Part shown: one piece after another, positions 48,031 through 57,027 of the stretch
Numbering within the stretch: position 1 is the stretch's first letter
How the letters are laid out: each line of letters starts with the position of its first letter
From: Nocardioides sp. YIM 152315
GTDB lineage: Bacteria > Actinomycetota > Actinomycetes > Propionibacteriales > Nocardioidaceae
DNA: 64,000 nt
Direction: 5' to 3'
Assembly: GCF_029210375.1 (NCBI RefSeq)
Contig: NZ_JARGER010000043.1
Location: forward strand, 310,001 to 374,000
Translations under genes and position numbers: made by a program
Notes under the pieces: model-generated
The model's database searches: none
What the model was told of the DNA's origin: nothing
What the model saw: only the letters and a program-made list of their open reading frames with translations

Positions 48031-49099
48031 GGGCCACCGGGATCTGCGCCCGGACCCGGAAGCCCGTCGCGTCCGGCCCTGCCTGGAGCGTGCCGCCAAG
48101 AGCCTCCACCCGCGACCGCATGCCCGCGATGCCCATGCCGCCATCCTGCCCGACGGCGGCCGCCGCACCGACGCCGTCGTCGGAGACGATGACGGTGAGC
48201 CCGACGTCCGTCCGCTCGAGCACGACGGCCGCCCGCGTAGCCCGGGCATGGCGCAGCACGTTGGTCAGGGACTCCTGCACGACGACGTACGCCGTGTGGT
48301 CGGCCGCGCCCTCCAGCGCGCCGGGGTCGCCGCGGCGCTCGACCGCCAGCCCGCCCGCGCGGACGCGTTCGAGGAGAGGATCGAGATCGGCGAGACCCGG
48401 CGTCGCCCGACGGGGCGCCTCGCTGCCCGACATCCGGGCGAGCTCGGCGCGCAGCGACTCCAGCGACTCGCGGCTGGTGTCGCGGATCGCCTCGAGGCTG
48501 CGCCGGGCGGCGGTCGGGTCCTTCTCCAGCACGTGCAGCGCGACGCCGGCCTGCATGGCGATCACGGCGAGTCCGTGGCCGACGCCGTCGTGGAGGTCCT
48601 GCGCCATCCGCAGTCGCTCCTCGGTCGCGGCCCGCCCGGCCAGCTCGGCGCGCATCCGGCCCCGGTCGACCAGCCACCAGCCGCCGAACGCCGCCACCGA
48701 CGACATCGCGGCCACCCCGACGGACTGCCAGAACACCTGCGGCCCGCCGTCGCCGTTCGCGGCGCGGACGACGAGTCCGGTCACGGCCAGCACGACCGCG
48801 GCGACGCCGGCGGGCAGCAGCACCCGCGGCCGGTGCCGAAGCGACGCGGCGAGGAGGGCCAGCGGCAGCGCGAGGAACATCGGCCCGTTCTCGAGACCCG
48901 CGGCGAAGTAGCCACCGACCGCGACTCCCGACAGCAGCACCGCCGCGCGCCCGCGATGGCAGGCCAGCACCAGGGCGGCCCCCGCGGCGATCGAGCAGAC
49001 GGCCACGGCCGGGTAGGAGTCGGAGCCGCGGTTGGTGCCGAGCGACCCGACGACCAGCAGCGCGGCCGGCACCAGCCACGGCAGGGGAGATCTGAGCAT
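48026..49099 (-). CDS. NarX/DesK-type sensor histidine kinase
   Basis: A 357-residue membrane kinase. About five helices occupy residues 8-145. The HisKA_3 dimerisation domain contains TEERLRMAQDLHDGVGHGLAVIAMQAG, with the phospho-His in DLHDG, and the ATPase has HTAYVVVQESLTNVLRHARATR and VSDDGVG...GGMGIAGMRSRVEALGG. ATG 49099 follows a -10-like TAGCCT by six bases. Cotranscribed with the overlapping response-regulator gene. Confidence 0.92.
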   Translation of the reverse strand: MLRSPLPWLVPAALLVVGSLGTNRGSDSYPAVAVCSIAAGAALVLACHRGRAAVLLSGVAVGGYFAAGLENGPMFLALPLALLAASLRHRPRVLLPAGVAAVVLAVTGLVVRAANGDGGPQVFWQSVGVAAMSSVAAFGGWWLVDRGRMRAELAGRAATEERLRMAQDLHDGVGHGLAVIAMQAGVALHVLEKDPTAARRSLEAIRDTSRESLESLRAELARMSGSEAPRRATPGLADLDPLLERVRAGGLAVERRGDPGALEGAADHTAYVVVQESLTNVLRHARATRAAVVLERTDVGLTVIVSDDGVGAAAAVGQDGGMGIAGMRSRVEALGGTLQAGPDATGFRVRAQIPVAR

Positions 49100-49155
49100 C
49101 GTCCGAGGCTAGGCCGCGCCGCGCGTCGCGGCGTACGACGACGCGAGGCATCGGC

Positions 49156-49173
49156 GTACGCGGATCTGCGTAC
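49156..49173. promoter_or_regulatory. Inverted repeat between the two-component and ABC genes
   Basis: GTACGC-GGATCT-GCGTAC is an 18-bp inverted repeat in the 131-bp divergent gap. A further GCGTACG copy lies at 49131-49137. It is a candidate site for the adjacent response regulator. Confidence 0.45.
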
Positions 49174-49230
49174 TCCGGTGCCGCTGACGAGCGGACGCGC
49201 CGGGACGGTCCCTCGACGACGGTGGATGCC

Positions 49231-50175
49231 ATGACGGAACTCATGGTGCAGACCCGAGGGCTGACCAAGCGCTACGGCAGGGGCGACCACGTCCGGCTCG
49301 CCGTCGACTCGGTCAGCATGACCGTGCGACGCGGTGAGGTGTACGGCTTCCTCGGCCCCAACGGGGCCGGGAAGACCACCACGCTGCGCATGATGCTCGG
49401 GCTGGTCCGGCCGACGGCCGGCAGCGTGAGCGTCCTGGGCGAGCCGGCGGGCCGACCCGAGGTGACGGAGCGCGTCGGCGCGCTGGTCGAGGGGCCCGGC
49501 TTCTACCCGTACCTGACCGGGCGCGACAACCTGATGGTGATGGCCCGCTACCGGGGGCTGTCGGAGCGGACGGTCGACGCCGCGCTGGAGCGGGTCGACC
49601 TGGCCGACCGGGGCGGCGACCGGTTCAAGAGTTACTCCCTGGGCATGAAGCAGCGGCTCGGGGTCGCGTCCGCGTTGATGGGCGACCCCGACCTGATCGT
49701 GCTGGACGAGCCGACCAACGGGCTGGACCCCGCCGGCATGGCGGACATGCGCGCGCTGATCGTCGCCCTGGCGCGGGGCGGTCAGACGGTCCTGCTCTCG
49801 AGCCACCTGCTGGCCGAGGTGCAGGAGATCTGCGATCGCGTCGGCGTGATCAGCGAAGGTCGGCTGCTGCGCGAGTCGACGGTCGCCGACCTCCGTGGCA
49901 GCGCCTCCCTGGCGGTGCGGGCCGAGCCGCTCGACCTCGCGCTGGCGGTCGCGATGCGGATCGCCGGCGACGACGGCGTGCACGTGCTCGACGACCGGCT
50001 GGCGCTGGAGCTCCCCGCGTCCGCGGCGCCGGACCTGGTGCGGCAACTGGTGGCCGACGGCATCGACGTCCACGAGGTCACCAGCCGCGAGCGGACCCTC
50101 GAGGAGGTCTTCTTCGAGATGACCGGCTCGAACCGGAACCACGAGAACGACGAGCACGAGGAGGCAGTGCGATGA
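49231..50175 (+). CDS. ABC transporter ATPase (DrrA/BcrA type)
   Basis: A 314-residue ATPase. Walker A is GPNGAGKTTTLRMMLGL, the signature is YSLGMKQRLGVA, and Walker B is LIVLDEPTNGLDPAGM. The C-terminal 90 residues form the extra domain seen in antibiotic and bacitracin-type exporters (EEVFFEMTG at its end). ATG 49231 is chosen over GTG 49222. The stop overlaps the permease ATG. Confidence 0.93.
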   Translation: MTELMVQTRGLTKRYGRGDHVRLAVDSVSMTVRRGEVYGFLGPNGAGKTTTLRMMLGLVRPTAGSVSVLGEPAGRPEVTERVGALVEGPGFYPYLTGRDNLMVMARYRGLSERTVDAALERVDLADRGGDRFKSYSLGMKQRLGVASALMGDPDLIVLDEPTNGLDPAGMADMRALIVALARGGQTVLLSSHLLAEVQEICDRVGVISEGRLLRESTVADLRGSASLAVRAEPLDLALAVAMRIAGDDGVHVLDDRLALELPASAAPDLVRQLVADGIDVHEVTSRERTLEEVFFEMTGSNRNHENDEHEEAVR

Positions 50176-51023
50176 ACGCCATCATGAGGAGCAGCCGGGC
50201 CGAGCTGCTGCGGCTGCGCCGGTGGCCGGCCGTGTGGGTGACCCTGGGTGCTTGGGTGGCGCTGGCGCTGATGTTCGGCTACGTGTTCGGCTATCTCGCC
50301 TACAAGACCGGCGACAACAGCTTCGCCAACGAGGGTGAGTCGATGAGCTCGGTGCTGCAGGAGCTGCTGCCGGTGTCCGTGCCGGACGTGCTGCTGCAGG
50401 GCATGCCGATGTTCGGCGGCGCGCTGATGATGGTGCTGGGCGCGATGGTCGCCGGCAGCGGCTACGGCTGGGGCACCTGGAAGACGGTGTTCACCCAGGG
50501 CCCGTCGAGGACGGCGTCGGTGCTCGGCTCCCTGGTCGCCACCACGGTCTACGTCGTCGGCACGGTGCTCTTCACGCTGGTGCTGTACGTCGGGGTCTCG
50601 CTGGCGATCGCGCTCAGCGAGGGTCAGGACGTGGTGTGGCCGTCGGCCGGCTCGGTGCTCGAGTCGGTGCTCGCCGGGCTGCTGGTGCTGGAGATGTGGG
50701 CGCTGGCCGGGTTCGCGCTCGGCACGCTCTCCCGCGGACCCGCCCTCTCGGTCGGTCTTGGACTGGTGTGGGCGCTGGTCGTGGAGAACCTCCTGCGCGG
50801 CGTCGGCAACCTGCTCGGCGCGATCGAGGCGCTCACGCACGTGCTCCCCGGCACCGCGGCCGGATCGCTGGTGGGCTCGCTGATCGGCGTCGACGCGGGC
50901 GGCGGCACCCCCGGGGTCGTCGACGCGATCTCCGGCACCCAGGCGACGTGGACGGTCCTCGCGTACGTCGTCGCGCTGCCGGTGCTGTCCCTGGTGCTCG
51001 TGCGCCGGCGGGACGTCAGCTGA
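50172..51023 (+). CDS. ABC-2 type permease
   Basis: A 283-residue membrane protein with about six helices, including WPAVWVTLGAWVALALMFGYVFGYLAY at the start and VLAYVVALPVLSLVLVRRRDV at the end. It is the membrane partner of the preceding ATPase (ATGA overlap). Control by the divergent two-component system would suggest export of antimicrobial peptides or cell-wall stress compounds. Its end overlaps the convergent GNAT gene by 8 bp. Confidence 0.9.
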   Translation: MNAIMRSSRAELLRLRRWPAVWVTLGAWVALALMFGYVFGYLAYKTGDNSFANEGESMSSVLQELLPVSVPDVLLQGMPMFGGALMMVLGAMVAGSGYGWGTWKTVFTQGPSRTASVLGSLVATTVYVVGTVLFTLVLYVGVSLAIALSEGQDVVWPSAGSVLESVLAGLLVLEMWALAGFALGTLSRGPALSVGLGLVWALVVENLLRGVGNLLGAIEALTHVLPGTAAGSLVGSLIGVDAGGGTPGVVDAISGTQATWTVLAYVVALPVLSLVLVRRRDVS

Positions 51024-51501
51024 CGGCCCCGGTCGTGGGCAGACGCTTCGCGTAGCAGCGGGACAGCGGCGAGTCCCGGTAGTGGCCGAAGGGCGGCACC
51101 GGGACGTAGCCGCTGGTCTCGTAGAGGGCGATCGCCTCGGGCTGGTTGAGGCCGGTCTCGAGCACGACGACCTCGAAGCCGTGGGCGGCGGCGCTGGCCT
51201 CGAGCCCGGCGAGCATCCGGCGCGCGAGGCCGCGCCCGCGGGCGGCGGGAGCGACGTACATCCGCTTGATCTCGGCGGTGACGGTCGTGCCGAGCGCGAC
51301 GACCCCAGAGCGCCGCCAGGCGCCGGTCGCGACCGGCGCGTCGCGGGCGTAGCCCACGAAGAAGCTGCCCTCAGGAGGCTCGAACATCAGCGGGTCGAGG
51401 GGCGTCTCGTCCGGGCCGCCGTGGCGGACGACGTACTCCGCCTGCACCTCCTCGATCAGCCGCATCGCGTCCGGATGGCCGTACCCGACCAGCCGGAGCA
51501 C
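51016..51501 (-). CDS. GNAT-family N-acetyltransferase
   Basis: A 161-residue acetyl-CoA-dependent acyltransferase. The core strand EIKRMYVAPAARGRGLARRMLAGLEASAAAHG holds the acetyl-CoA loop (RGRGLA), and VVLETGLNQPEAIALYETSGYVPVPPFGHYRDSPLSRCYAKRL closes the fold. GTG 51501 follows the zinc-ribbon stop by four bases. The substrate amine is unknown. Confidence 0.9.
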   Translation of the reverse strand: MLRLVGYGHPDAMRLIEEVQAEYVVRHGGPDETPLDPLMFEPPEGSFFVGYARDAPVATGAWRRSGVVALGTTVTAEIKRMYVAPAARGRGLARRMLAGLEASAAAHGFEVVVLETGLNQPEAIALYETSGYVPVPPFGHYRDSPLSRCYAKRLPTTGAVS

Positions 51502-51505
51502 GAGG

Positions 51506-51856
51506 TCAGCCGACCGCGGCACCACAGGACTCGCAGAACCGCGCGGTGGGCGACGTCGCCGTACCGCAGGACGAGCAGAAGCGACCACCTCGCGGGGCCG
51601 TCGCCTGCTCGATCGTCACGCGGGCGTAGGCGCCGTTGCGGGTCAGGATCGCGGCGCGGGTGAAGGCGATCAGGCCGAACCCGATGACGGCGGCGAATCC
51701 CCCCGCGGCGAAGAGCATCATCGAGGAGTCGCCGTCGGAGCCGGGGTCGGAGCTCGCGAAGCCGGCGAAGCCGGACACGACGCACACCAGTCCGCCGAGG
51801 AGGACCACCCCGCCGACCAACAGCAGCAGGGTCTGGAGCAGGGTGCGGTTGTTCAT
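51506..51856 (-). CDS. Membrane protein with a C-terminal zinc ribbon
   Basis: A 116-residue protein with two helices (LLQTLLLLVGGVVLLGGLVCVVSGF and MLFAAGGFAAVIGFGLIAF) and a C-terminal double CxxC zinc ribbon (RFCSSCGTATSPTARFCESCGAAV). It is probably a small membrane-tethered ribbon protein of unknown job, in operon with the GNAT gene. Confidence 0.75.
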   Translation of the reverse strand: MNNRTLLQTLLLLVGGVVLLGGLVCVVSGFAGFASSDPGSDGDSSMMLFAAGGFAAVIGFGLIAFTRAAILTRNGAYARVTIEQATAPRGGRFCSSCGTATSPTARFCESCGAAVG

Positions 51857-51907
51857 GATCTGTCATCCCCCGTGGGCTCGCCGGTACGGCTGACAGAATA
51901 GGGAAGC

Positions 51908-53029
51908 GTGAGCGACGCCCTGCAGATCCCCCGTGACCTCCTCCCCGCCGACGGCCGGTTCGGGGCCGGTCCGTCGAAGATCCAGACGTCCCACGTCGAA
52001 GCGCTCGCGGCGACCGGCTCGTCGCTGATGGGTACGTCGCACCGCCAGGCGCCGGTGCGCTCGCTCGTCGGTCGGGTCCGCGCCGGTCTGTCCGAGCTGT
52101 TCTCGCTGCCCGACGGCTACGAGGTCGTGCTGGGCAACGGCGGCGCGACGGCGTTCTGGGACGTCGCGACCTTCGGGCTGATCCGGGAGAAGTCGCAGCA
52201 CCTGTCGTTCGGCGAGTTCACGTCGAAGTTCGCCGCAGCGGCCTCGGCAGCGCCGTGGCTCTCGGCGCCCTCGGTCCGCGTGTCGGAGCCCGGCTCGCTG
52301 CCCGACCCGGTCGCCGAGCACGACGTCGACGTCTACGCCTGGGCGCACAACGAGACCTCGACCGCGGTGATGGCCCCGGTCGTCCGGCCCGACGGCGTCG
52401 CGGCAGACGCGCTGGTGCTCGTCGACGCGACCTCCGGCGCGGGGGGTCTGCCCGTCGACGTACGCGAGACCGACGTCTACTACTTCGCCCCGCAGAAGTC
52501 CTTCGCCTCCGACGGGGGCCTCTGGCTCGCACTCTTCTCCCCCGCGGCCCTCGAGCGCGCCGCCTCGATCGCGGCCACCGACCGGCACGTCCCGGCGTTC
52601 TTCGACCTGCCGACGGCGATCGACAACTCGCTGAAGAACCAGACCTACAACACGCCCGCGGTCGCGACGCTCTTCCTGATGGCCGAGCAGCTGGACTGGA
52701 TGAACGGCTCGGGCGGGCTGCCCGGCATGGTCGCGCGCACCACCGAGTCGTCGGAGATCCTCTACACCTGGGCCGAGAAGTCGCCGCACGCCTTCCCGTA
52801 CGTCGCCGACCCCGCGCACCGGTCTCTGGTGATCGGCACGATCGACTTCGAGGAGGGCATCGACGCCGCCCGCATCGCCGCCGTGCTCCGCGCCAACGGC
52901 GTCGTCGACACCGAGCCCTACCGCAAGCTCGGTCGCAACCAGCTCCGCATCGCGATGTACCCGGCCGTCGACCCCACCGACATCGAGGCCCTCACCCACT
53001 GCATCGACTGGGTCGTCGAGCGGCTCTGA
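51908..53029 (+). CDS. serC: Phosphoserine aminotransferase
   Basis: A 373-residue PLP enzyme making phosphoserine for serine and, in some bacteria, the PLP precursor. The start IPRDLLPADGRFGAGPSKIQ is typical of the actinobacterial form. MGTSHRQAPVRSLVGRVRAGL and YYFAPQKSFASDGGLWLAL follow; the Lys in PQKSF should bind PLP. GTG 51908 follows AGGGA by five bases. It ends 13 bp before the DMT gene. Confidence 0.95.
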   Translation: MSDALQIPRDLLPADGRFGAGPSKIQTSHVEALAATGSSLMGTSHRQAPVRSLVGRVRAGLSELFSLPDGYEVVLGNGGATAFWDVATFGLIREKSQHLSFGEFTSKFAAAASAAPWLSAPSVRVSEPGSLPDPVAEHDVDVYAWAHNETSTAVMAPVVRPDGVAADALVLVDATSGAGGLPVDVRETDVYYFAPQKSFASDGGLWLALFSPAALERAASIAATDRHVPAFFDLPTAIDNSLKNQTYNTPAVATLFLMAEQLDWMNGSGGLPGMVARTTESSEILYTWAEKSPHAFPYVADPAHRSLVIGTIDFEEGIDAARIAAVLRANGVVDTEPYRKLGRNQLRIAMYPAVDPTDIEALTHCIDWVVERL

Positions 53030-53042
53030 CGGGAGTGCCCGA

Positions 53043-53945
53043 GTGAGCTGGATGGCAGCAGCGATCGCCCTGGCGTCGGCGGTGGCCGCGGGGTGGTCGA
53101 CCGCGCTGATGCACTACGGCGCGTCGAGCGCCGGTCATGGCGTGGGCGCGGCCGAGCTGGCACGGCACGTGCTGTCCGAGTGGCGGTGGCGGCTCGGTGT
53201 GGTGGCCTCGCTGGTGGGTCTGGCCCTCCACGCCACCGCCCTGCACCTGGGCTCGTTGACCATCGTCCAGCCGCTGGCGGTCACGGCGCTGTTCTTCTCG
53301 ATGGTGTTCCGCGACCTGCTCGACCACCGGCCACCCCCGCCGCGGACCGTCGCCTGGGGCGCCATCACGGCCGTCGGCCTGGGACTGTTCCTCACTGCCG
53401 CCGGGCCGACCGGCGGCGACGACGCGCCGGACGGCCGGGCCGCGGCGTGGCTCACCGGGCTCGGCGTGCTCGGCGTGCTGGTGGCGCTGCGCGCGTCGGG
53501 GCGGTTCCCGAGGCACGCGGGCCTGCTGCTGGGGACGGCCGGCGGCATCGTGTTCGGTCTGATGGCGGGCGCGATCAAGTCCACGACGAGCGCCTGGAGC
53601 ACGGGCGATCTCTTCACGTCGTGGCCGCTCTACGTGATGGTGTGCGTCGGCCTGAGCGGCTTCCTGCTCAACCAGCACATCTACAACCGGACCAGGGTGA
53701 CCGAGTCGTTGCCGATGCTGAACCTGGTGAACCCGCTGGTGGCGCTGACCTTCGGCATCGCCGTGTTCGCCGAGCGCCCGAGCGGCTCGCCGCTGTCGCT
53801 GGCGCTGGAGTGCGTGGGGCTCGGCGTCGTGCTGATGGGCATCTTCGTGCTGGGTCGCATCGGCGTCGACGAGTCCGAGGGATCCGCCGCCGGAGGTTCC
53901 CGCGCCCCCGGGGCACCCTCCCACCCCGCGAGAGGGCCTCGCTGA
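53043..53945 (+). CDS. DMT-superfamily multi-pass transporter
   Basis: A 300-residue protein with about nine to ten helices, from AAAIALASAVAAGWSTALMHYG to LECVGLGVVLMGIFVLGRIG. The pattern of paired five-helix halves and LGSLTIVQPLAVTALFFSMVFRDLL fits DMT-type transporters, possibly the NIPA-like branch. Substrate is unknown. The last 30 residues are a Pro/Ser-rich tail. It converges on the histidine kinase with a 3-bp gap. Confidence 0.75.
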   Translation: MSWMAAAIALASAVAAGWSTALMHYGASSAGHGVGAAELARHVLSEWRWRLGVVASLVGLALHATALHLGSLTIVQPLAVTALFFSMVFRDLLDHRPPPPRTVAWGAITAVGLGLFLTAAGPTGGDDAPDGRAAAWLTGLGVLGVLVALRASGRFPRHAGLLLGTAGGIVFGLMAGAIKSTTSAWSTGDLFTSWPLYVMVCVGLSGFLLNQHIYNRTRVTESLPMLNLVNPLVALTFGIAVFAERPSGSPLSLALECVGLGVVLMGIFVLGRIGVDESEGSAAGGSRAPGAPSHPARGPR

Positions 53946-53948
53946 GGA

Positions 53949-55724
53949 TCAGCTGCCGGCGAGAGAGACCTCGCGGTCTGCGACCGGCGCCTCAGCGAGG
54001 TCCGCACCGTGGGCACGGCGGGGCAGGCGCACGGTGACCGTGGTCCCACGATCGGTGCTGGACTCGACGTCGATGGACCCACCGTGCAGCGCGACGATGG
54101 CCTGGACGATCGTGAGACCCAGCCCGGTCCCCTGGACCGCCCGCTCGGTGGCGATCGAGGACCGGAAGAAGCGGGTGAACAGCTGACCCTGCTCGGCGTC
54201 CGGGATCCCCAGTCCGGTGTCGGTCACGACCAGCGTCGACCCCAGGTCGTCGCCGGCCAGGCGCAGCGCGATCCGACCGCCGTCCGGGGTGAACTTCACG
54301 GCGTTGGTGAGCAGGTTGACCAGCATCCGCTCCAGCTCTGCCGGGTCCACCTCCTGGCGGACCGGGTCGTCCGGCACGTCGACGACGACCTCCAGCGATC
54401 GGTTCTCGAGCGTCCAGGCAACCGCGTCGAAGGCGGTCGAGACGACGTCGCGCAGGTCGGTGGGGACGGCGTTGATGGTGAGCCTGGACGACTCGATCTG
54501 CGAGAGCGTGAGGAGGTCCTCGACCAGGACCAGCAGCCGGCGGCTGTTGCGGTTGACGCGGTCCACCAGCGTCACCTGCGCCTTGCCGAGGTCGCCGACC
54601 GCGCCGTCCTCCAGCACCTCGAGGTAGCCGATGATGCTGGTGAGCGGCGTACGCAGCTCGTGGCTGACCGTCGAGACGAAGTCGGACTTGACCCGCTCGA
54701 GCTCCCGCAGGCGTTCGACCGCCTCCTGCTCGGTGGCCAGGGCGGCCGTCAGCGCCTGCTCGGTCTGGTGCTGCTCGGTGACGTCGCGATAGACGACCAC
54801 GACCTCGCGCGTCCCGCCGCCGTCGGGCGACGGCAGCGGGACAGCCGAGAAGTTGAGCACCCTCCCCTCCGGGACAGCAGCGTTGCGGACCACCAGGTCG
54901 ACGTCGCTCGTGCGGTCGCCGGCCAGGGCCTGGACGTGGGGCAGCTCGTGCACGGCCACGGCCGTGCCGTCGGGGTGGAACAGGCCGAACCCGTCGTCCG
55001 GTCCCAGGCCGCGCGCCTCGTTGTCGGCCCCGCCCATCAGGGCGACGGCGGCGGGGTTGCGCAGCCGGATCCCTCCCTGCGGGTCGAGGACCACCAGGCC
55101 CTCCCGCAGCGAGTCCACGATGGTGCCGAGCAGCTGTGTCTGCGCCAGCGCGGCGCCGCGCGCACGCTCGTGCAGCCACCAGTTGACGACGCAGGCGATG
55201 GACGCGCAGGCGAAGAAGCCCGCGTGCACCGCCGCGAAGAGCCACGGTCGTTCCCAGGCGGCCGGGTGGTTGTAGACCTCCCGCGGTGCCGCGGTGCCCA
55301 TCACCCCGTGGTGGACCAGCACGTAGACCACACCGAGGGTGAACGGCGCCCACGCCTCGTAGAGCGCGATCACCGGGATCATCACGAAGAAGTGGAAGTG
55401 AGCCTCGATCAGGCCCTCGGACAGGTGCACCATCACACCCGAGCAGATCATCAGGCCGCCGGCGGCGATCGAGGCCTGCAGGGCCCGACTCATCCGCACG
55501 TAGCCGGCGAGCAGCGCCGCCATCAGGACCGGTGCCGTCTCCACCCAGGCGTGCCCCAGCGAGTTGCCCTTGTAGACCGCGTAGATCGGGATCGCGACGA
55601 CGTGTCCCCACAACAGCACCATCACCGCGCGGTGCCGGGCCTGCCAGGCCGCATCGGGCAGCGAGCCACCGCGCGGCAGCCACGAGGGCCACCGCCGACG
55701 TCGCCACCACGATGAGAACGGCAC
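53949..55724 (-). CDS. Membrane sensor histidine kinase with PAS domain, FliA-type promoter
   Basis: A 591-residue kinase. Residues about 30-195 form a six-helix membrane sensor with a His-rich patch (HLSEGLIEAHFHFFVMIPVIALYE), resembling a MASE-type domain. A PAS domain follows (LLGTIVDSLREGLVVLDPQGGIRLRNPAAVALMGG). The HisKA box is KSDFVSTVSHELRTPLTSIIGYL and the ATPase carries NLLTNAVKFTPDGG, DTGLGIPDAEQ and GTGLGLTIVQAIVALHGG. GTG 55724 lies six bases after GCCGATCA, so the mRNA should be leaderless and under the flagellar sigma factor. No partner response regulator is adjacent. Confidence 0.92.
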   Translation of the reverse strand: MPFSSWWRRRRWPSWLPRGGSLPDAAWQARHRAVMVLLWGHVVAIPIYAVYKGNSLGHAWVETAPVLMAALLAGYVRMSRALQASIAAGGLMICSGVMVHLSEGLIEAHFHFFVMIPVIALYEAWAPFTLGVVYVLVHHGVMGTAAPREVYNHPAAWERPWLFAAVHAGFFACASIACVVNWWLHERARGAALAQTQLLGTIVDSLREGLVVLDPQGGIRLRNPAAVALMGGADNEARGLGPDDGFGLFHPDGTAVAVHELPHVQALAGDRTSDVDLVVRNAAVPEGRVLNFSAVPLPSPDGGGTREVVVVYRDVTEQHQTEQALTAALATEQEAVERLRELERVKSDFVSTVSHELRTPLTSIIGYLEVLEDGAVGDLGKAQVTLVDRVNRNSRRLLVLVEDLLTLSQIESSRLTINAVPTDLRDVVSTAFDAVAWTLENRSLEVVVDVPDDPVRQEVDPAELERMLVNLLTNAVKFTPDGGRIALRLAGDDLGSTLVVTDTGLGIPDAEQGQLFTRFFRSSIATERAVQGTGLGLTIVQAIVALHGGSIDVESSTDRGTTVTVRLPRRAHGADLAEAPVADREVSLAGS

Positions 55725-55730
55725 GTAGGT

Positions 55731-55758
55731 TGATCGGCCGCTCCGCGGCGAACCTGAG
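55731..55758 (-). promoter_or_regulatory. FliA-type promoter of the membrane histidine kinase
   Basis: On the minus strand, CTCAGG (55758-55753), exactly 14 bases, GCCGATCA (55738-55731). Words and spacing match the flagellar promoters. It fits entirely in the 40-bp gap between the sigma-factor stop and the kinase GTG. Confidence 0.75.
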
Positions 55759-55764
55759 AGTCTG

Positions 55765-57027
55765 CTAGTGGATGTCCTCGGCCGGGCCCGACGCGACGAT
55801 CTTCCGCTGGAGCACCCGGCGCTCGCCGTCGTTGCGACACAGGGCCAGCGCGGCGGCGAGCTCCTCGCGCGCCTCGTCGGTGCGACCGAGCCGGGTCAGC
55901 ACCTCGCCCCGGACGGTCGGCAGCAGGTGCGTGCCGGCCAGCGACCCCTCGGCGACGAGCGCGTCGACGAGCGACAGGGCGGCGGCGGGGCCGTCGGCCA
56001 TCGATACCGCGACGGCGTGGTTGAGCGAGACGATCGGCGACGGCGCGAGCCGGCCTAGGGCGTCGTAGAGCACGACGATCTTCGCCCAGGCGGTGTCCGC
56101 GACCGACGGCGCCACCGCGTGGCACTCCGCGATGGCCGCCTGTACGCCGTACGCGCCGAGGCCGCCGCCGGTGCGGCCCGCGACCGCGAGCGCGGCCCGT
56201 CCGCGGCGTACGGCCGAGCGGTCCCAGCGGCGGCGGTCCTGGTCCTCGAGCAGCACCGGCTCTCCCTCGCCGTCCAGCCGGGCCGGGAACCGTGACGCGG
56301 TCAGCTCCAGCAGCGCCAGGAGCCCGTGGGTCTCCGCGTCGTCGGGGACGAGACGGGCGAGCATCCGGGCCAGCCTGACGGCCTCGCGCGCCAGGTCGAC
56401 GCGGATGAGGGCTGCTCCGGCCGACGCGGTCGAGCCCTCGGTGAAGATCAGGTAGACCACGCTGAGCACCGACGGCAGCCGCTCGCGGCGCTCGTCGGGC
56501 GCAGGCACCTCGAACGGCACCCGGGCCGCCGCGAGCGTCTTCTTCGCCCGGGTGATCCGCGCCTGCACCGTCGCCGTGGGGACCAGGAAGGCGCGGGCGA
56601 TCTCGTCGCTCGTCAGACCGCCGAGCACCCGCAGGGTCAGCGCGACCTGCGCCTCCCTGGACAGCGCCGGGTGGCACGAGATGAAGATCAGCGCGAGCAC
56701 GTCGTCCTCGATGCGGTCGGGATCCCAGTCCGGCTCCTCGGCCTCCGTGGTCTCGTGCGCGATCGCGGCGTACCTCTCGTCGAGGGCCGACCGCCGCCGG
56801 AACGCGTCGATCGCGCGCCGGCGGGCGGTCGTCAGCAGCCACCCTGCGGGGTTGGCGGGCACGCCGTCGCGGGGCCAGGTGACCAACGCGACGGCGAGCG
56901 CCTCCTGCGCTACGTCCTCCGCGAGCGTGAAGTCGCCGGTGTAGCGGGCCAGCGTGCCGACGATGTGGGCGGACTCCATCCGCCACACCGCCTCGACCGC
57001 TGACCGCGTCGCCCCGGACCCGCTCAC
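55765..57027 (-). CDS. ECF42-type RNA polymerase sigma factor
   Basis: A 420-residue sigma factor. Region 2 (AVWRMESAHIVGTLARYTGDFTLAEDVAQEALAVALVTWP) and region 4 (EAQVALTLRVLGGLTSDEIARAFLVPTATVQARITRAKKTL) take up the first half. The second half is the helical TPR-like extension (DUF6596) characteristic of ECF42, with LSVVYLIFTEG and SLNHAVAVSMADGPAAAL. GTG 57027 overlaps the stop of the DGPF/YCII gene, the standard partner of ECF42. No anti-sigma gene is present, as expected for the group. Confidence 0.9.
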   Translation of the reverse strand: MSGSGATRSAVEAVWRMESAHIVGTLARYTGDFTLAEDVAQEALAVALVTWPRDGVPANPAGWLLTTARRRAIDAFRRRSALDERYAAIAHETTEAEEPDWDPDRIEDDVLALIFISCHPALSREAQVALTLRVLGGLTSDEIARAFLVPTATVQARITRAKKTLAAARVPFEVPAPDERRERLPSVLSVVYLIFTEGSTASAGAALIRVDLAREAVRLARMLARLVPDDAETHGLLALLELTASRFPARLDGEGEPVLLEDQDRRRWDRSAVRRGRAALAVAGRTGGGLGAYGVQAAIAECHAVAPSVADTAWAKIVVLYDALGRLAPSPIVSLNHAVAVSMADGPAAALSLVDALVAEGSLAGTHLLPTVRGEVLTRLGRTDEAREELAAALALCRNDGERRVLQRKIVASGPAEDIH

